Below, one piece after another: positions 5,030 to 5,361 of a stretch of DNA of 5,361 nt. The notes beneath the pieces were generated by a model, which saw only the letters and a list, made by a program, of their open reading frames with translations, had not been told where the DNA came from and ran no database searches. The stretch lies in contig JAUXAE010000076.1 in the NCBI GenBank assembly GCA_030620035.1, forward strand, positions 1-5,361, written 5' to 3'. The number at the start of each line of letters is the position of its first letter. Position 1 is the first letter of the stretch. A program made the position numbers and the translations under genes. The DNA is from Dehalococcoidales bacterium (lineage in GTDB: Bacteria > Chloroflexota > Dehalococcoidia > Dehalococcoidales > JAUXAE01).

Positions 5030-5091
5030 CCAAGTGTTCATAACATAAATCAAAGCCCCATTGACAACGCCCCTATCGGGGAGTAGATTTG
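5030..5091 (+). repeat. Upstream repeat module, copy 3 (full length)
   Basis: A 62-base near-copy of the module at 4140-4202: the 21-base element (5030-5050), a linker one base shorter, then the promoter with CCCC-TATC-GGGG in its spacer and the closing TAGATTTG. Similarity ends immediately after, so the repeat comprises regulatory DNA only. It precedes the cold-shock gene. Confidence 0.9.
5061..5089 (+). promoter_or_regulatory. Promoter within repeat copy 3 (first cold-shock gene promoter)
   Basis: TTGACA (5061-5066), a 17-base spacer holding CCCC-TATC-GGGG (5070-5081), and TAGATT (5084-5089). Transcription would start near 5096, giving the cold-shock gene an untranslated leader of about 95 bases, far longer than the short leader of the 82-aa gene behind the same module. 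Confidence 0.7.
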
Positions 5092-5106
5092 CCCCCTAGC
5101 TATATA

Positions 5107-5135
5107 TTGACAAATGCCCAAGAAAGAAGCAGAAT
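5107..5135 (+). promoter_or_regulatory. Possible second promoter for the cold-shock gene
   Basis: A perfect TTGACA (5107-5112) is followed after 17 bases by CAGAAT (5130-5135, four of six). This would be a tandem promoter downstream of the repeat-borne one, with a start near 5142. The -10 box lacks the important first T, so it is less certain than the upstream promoter. Confidence 0.35.
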
Positions 5136-5190
5136 AGCAGATAAGATTTTAGTCCAACCAGCGGAACTGGAGAAGGGAAAGGAGTATATT

Positions 5191-5361
5191 ATGGCAAAGG
5201 GCACAATCAGAAGGCTCATGGACCGTGGTTATGGATTTATCAAGACAGACCAGGAAGAAGACCTCTTCTTCCATCGCAACGATGTTGAAGGAGTGGAATT
5301 TAATAGCCTTAACGAAGGGCAGGAGGTGGAGTTTGAGAAGGGTCAGGGACGAGATGGTCGT
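5191..5361 (+). CDS. Cold-shock-domain protein (CspA family), 3' end cut by the window
   Basis: The first 57 codons of a CspA-type protein, an OB-fold that binds single-stranded RNA and DNA and acts as an RNA chaperone. Seen: MAKGTIRRLMDRGYGFI (1-17), where RGYGFI is the RNP1 motif with its aromatic binding residues. DLFFH (24-28) is the RNP2 motif. EGQEVEFEKGQGRDGR (42-57) is the usual fourth-strand region just before the conserved C-terminal strand, which lies outside the window. The typical length is about 65-70 residues, so only roughly ten codons are missing. The ATG at 5191 has AAAGGAG (5178-5184) six bases upstream. The gene lies behind repeat copy 3 and a leader of about 95 bases; long leaders in csp genes can control temperature-dependent translation. 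RNP1 reads D-R-G-Y-G-F-I rather than the common K-G-F-G-F-I, a normal variant. Base composition is less AT-rich than the two genes before it. Confidence 0.95.
   Translation, partial: MAKGTIRRLMDRGYGFIKTDQEEDLFFHRNDVEGVEFNSLNEGQEVEFEKGQGRDGR

Noticed and set aside
4140..5091. CRISPR array or integron attC series
   Set aside because: Only three copies, spaced 512 and 378 bases, each leading a gene. There are no uniform spacers, and no paired R'/R'' core sites or gene-end placement as attC sites would show.

Overview
The window looks like a bacterial chromosome segment, most likely from the Chloroflexota (Dehalococcoidia-like). The main reason is a membrane protein at 2837-3244. Its C-terminal half resembles RdhB, the membrane anchor of reductive dehalogenases, a family concentrated in Dehalococcoides, Dehalogenimonas and some Firmicutes. 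The assignment is an inference from protein reading only. There is no rRNA, tRNA or other marker to confirm it.

Layout. The left half is a complete GH38 alpha-mannosidase gene on the minus strand (58-2652) with a good sigma70-type promoter just upstream (2700-2728). Divergent from it lies a 135-aa membrane protein (2837-3244). It joins a CPA1-type cation/proton antiporter N-terminus in frame to an RdhB-like domain, and no rdhA catalytic subunit is beside it. A strong hairpin follows at 3269-3298. Next comes a CvpA-family membrane protein (3426-3920) with its own promoter. A gene-free stretch of about 300 bases leads into a visibly AT-rich segment (about 4090-5050).

That segment and its right flank hold three monocistronic small genes, each introduced by the same 21-base element (4140, 4652, 5030). 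They are an 82-aa protein of unknown family (4228-4476), a SelW/Rdx-type selenoprotein (4754-4990), and a cold-shock-domain protein cut by the window end (5191-5361). In copies 1 and 3 the repeat extends to about 62 bases and contains a full TTGACA-17-TAGATT promoter with a CCCC/GGGG palindrome in the spacer. Copy 2 keeps only the 21-base element, followed by a different promoter.

The selenoprotein is the most easily missed gene. It opens with a strong ribosome-binding site and ATG, and an in-frame UGA falls exactly in a C-x-x-U redox motif. Reading through it gives a 78-residue SelW-like protein, and a SECIS-like stem-loop with a GU-containing apical loop lies at the right distance downstream. 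Conventional gene calling would miss or truncate it.

How the genes may work together (inference): the shared upstream element suggests that the unknown protein, the thiol/selenol redox protein and the cold-shock protein belong to one small co-regulated set, perhaps a stress or redox response. The mannosidase, RdhB-like fusion and CvpA protein show no functional link to them or to each other. Each has its own promoter.
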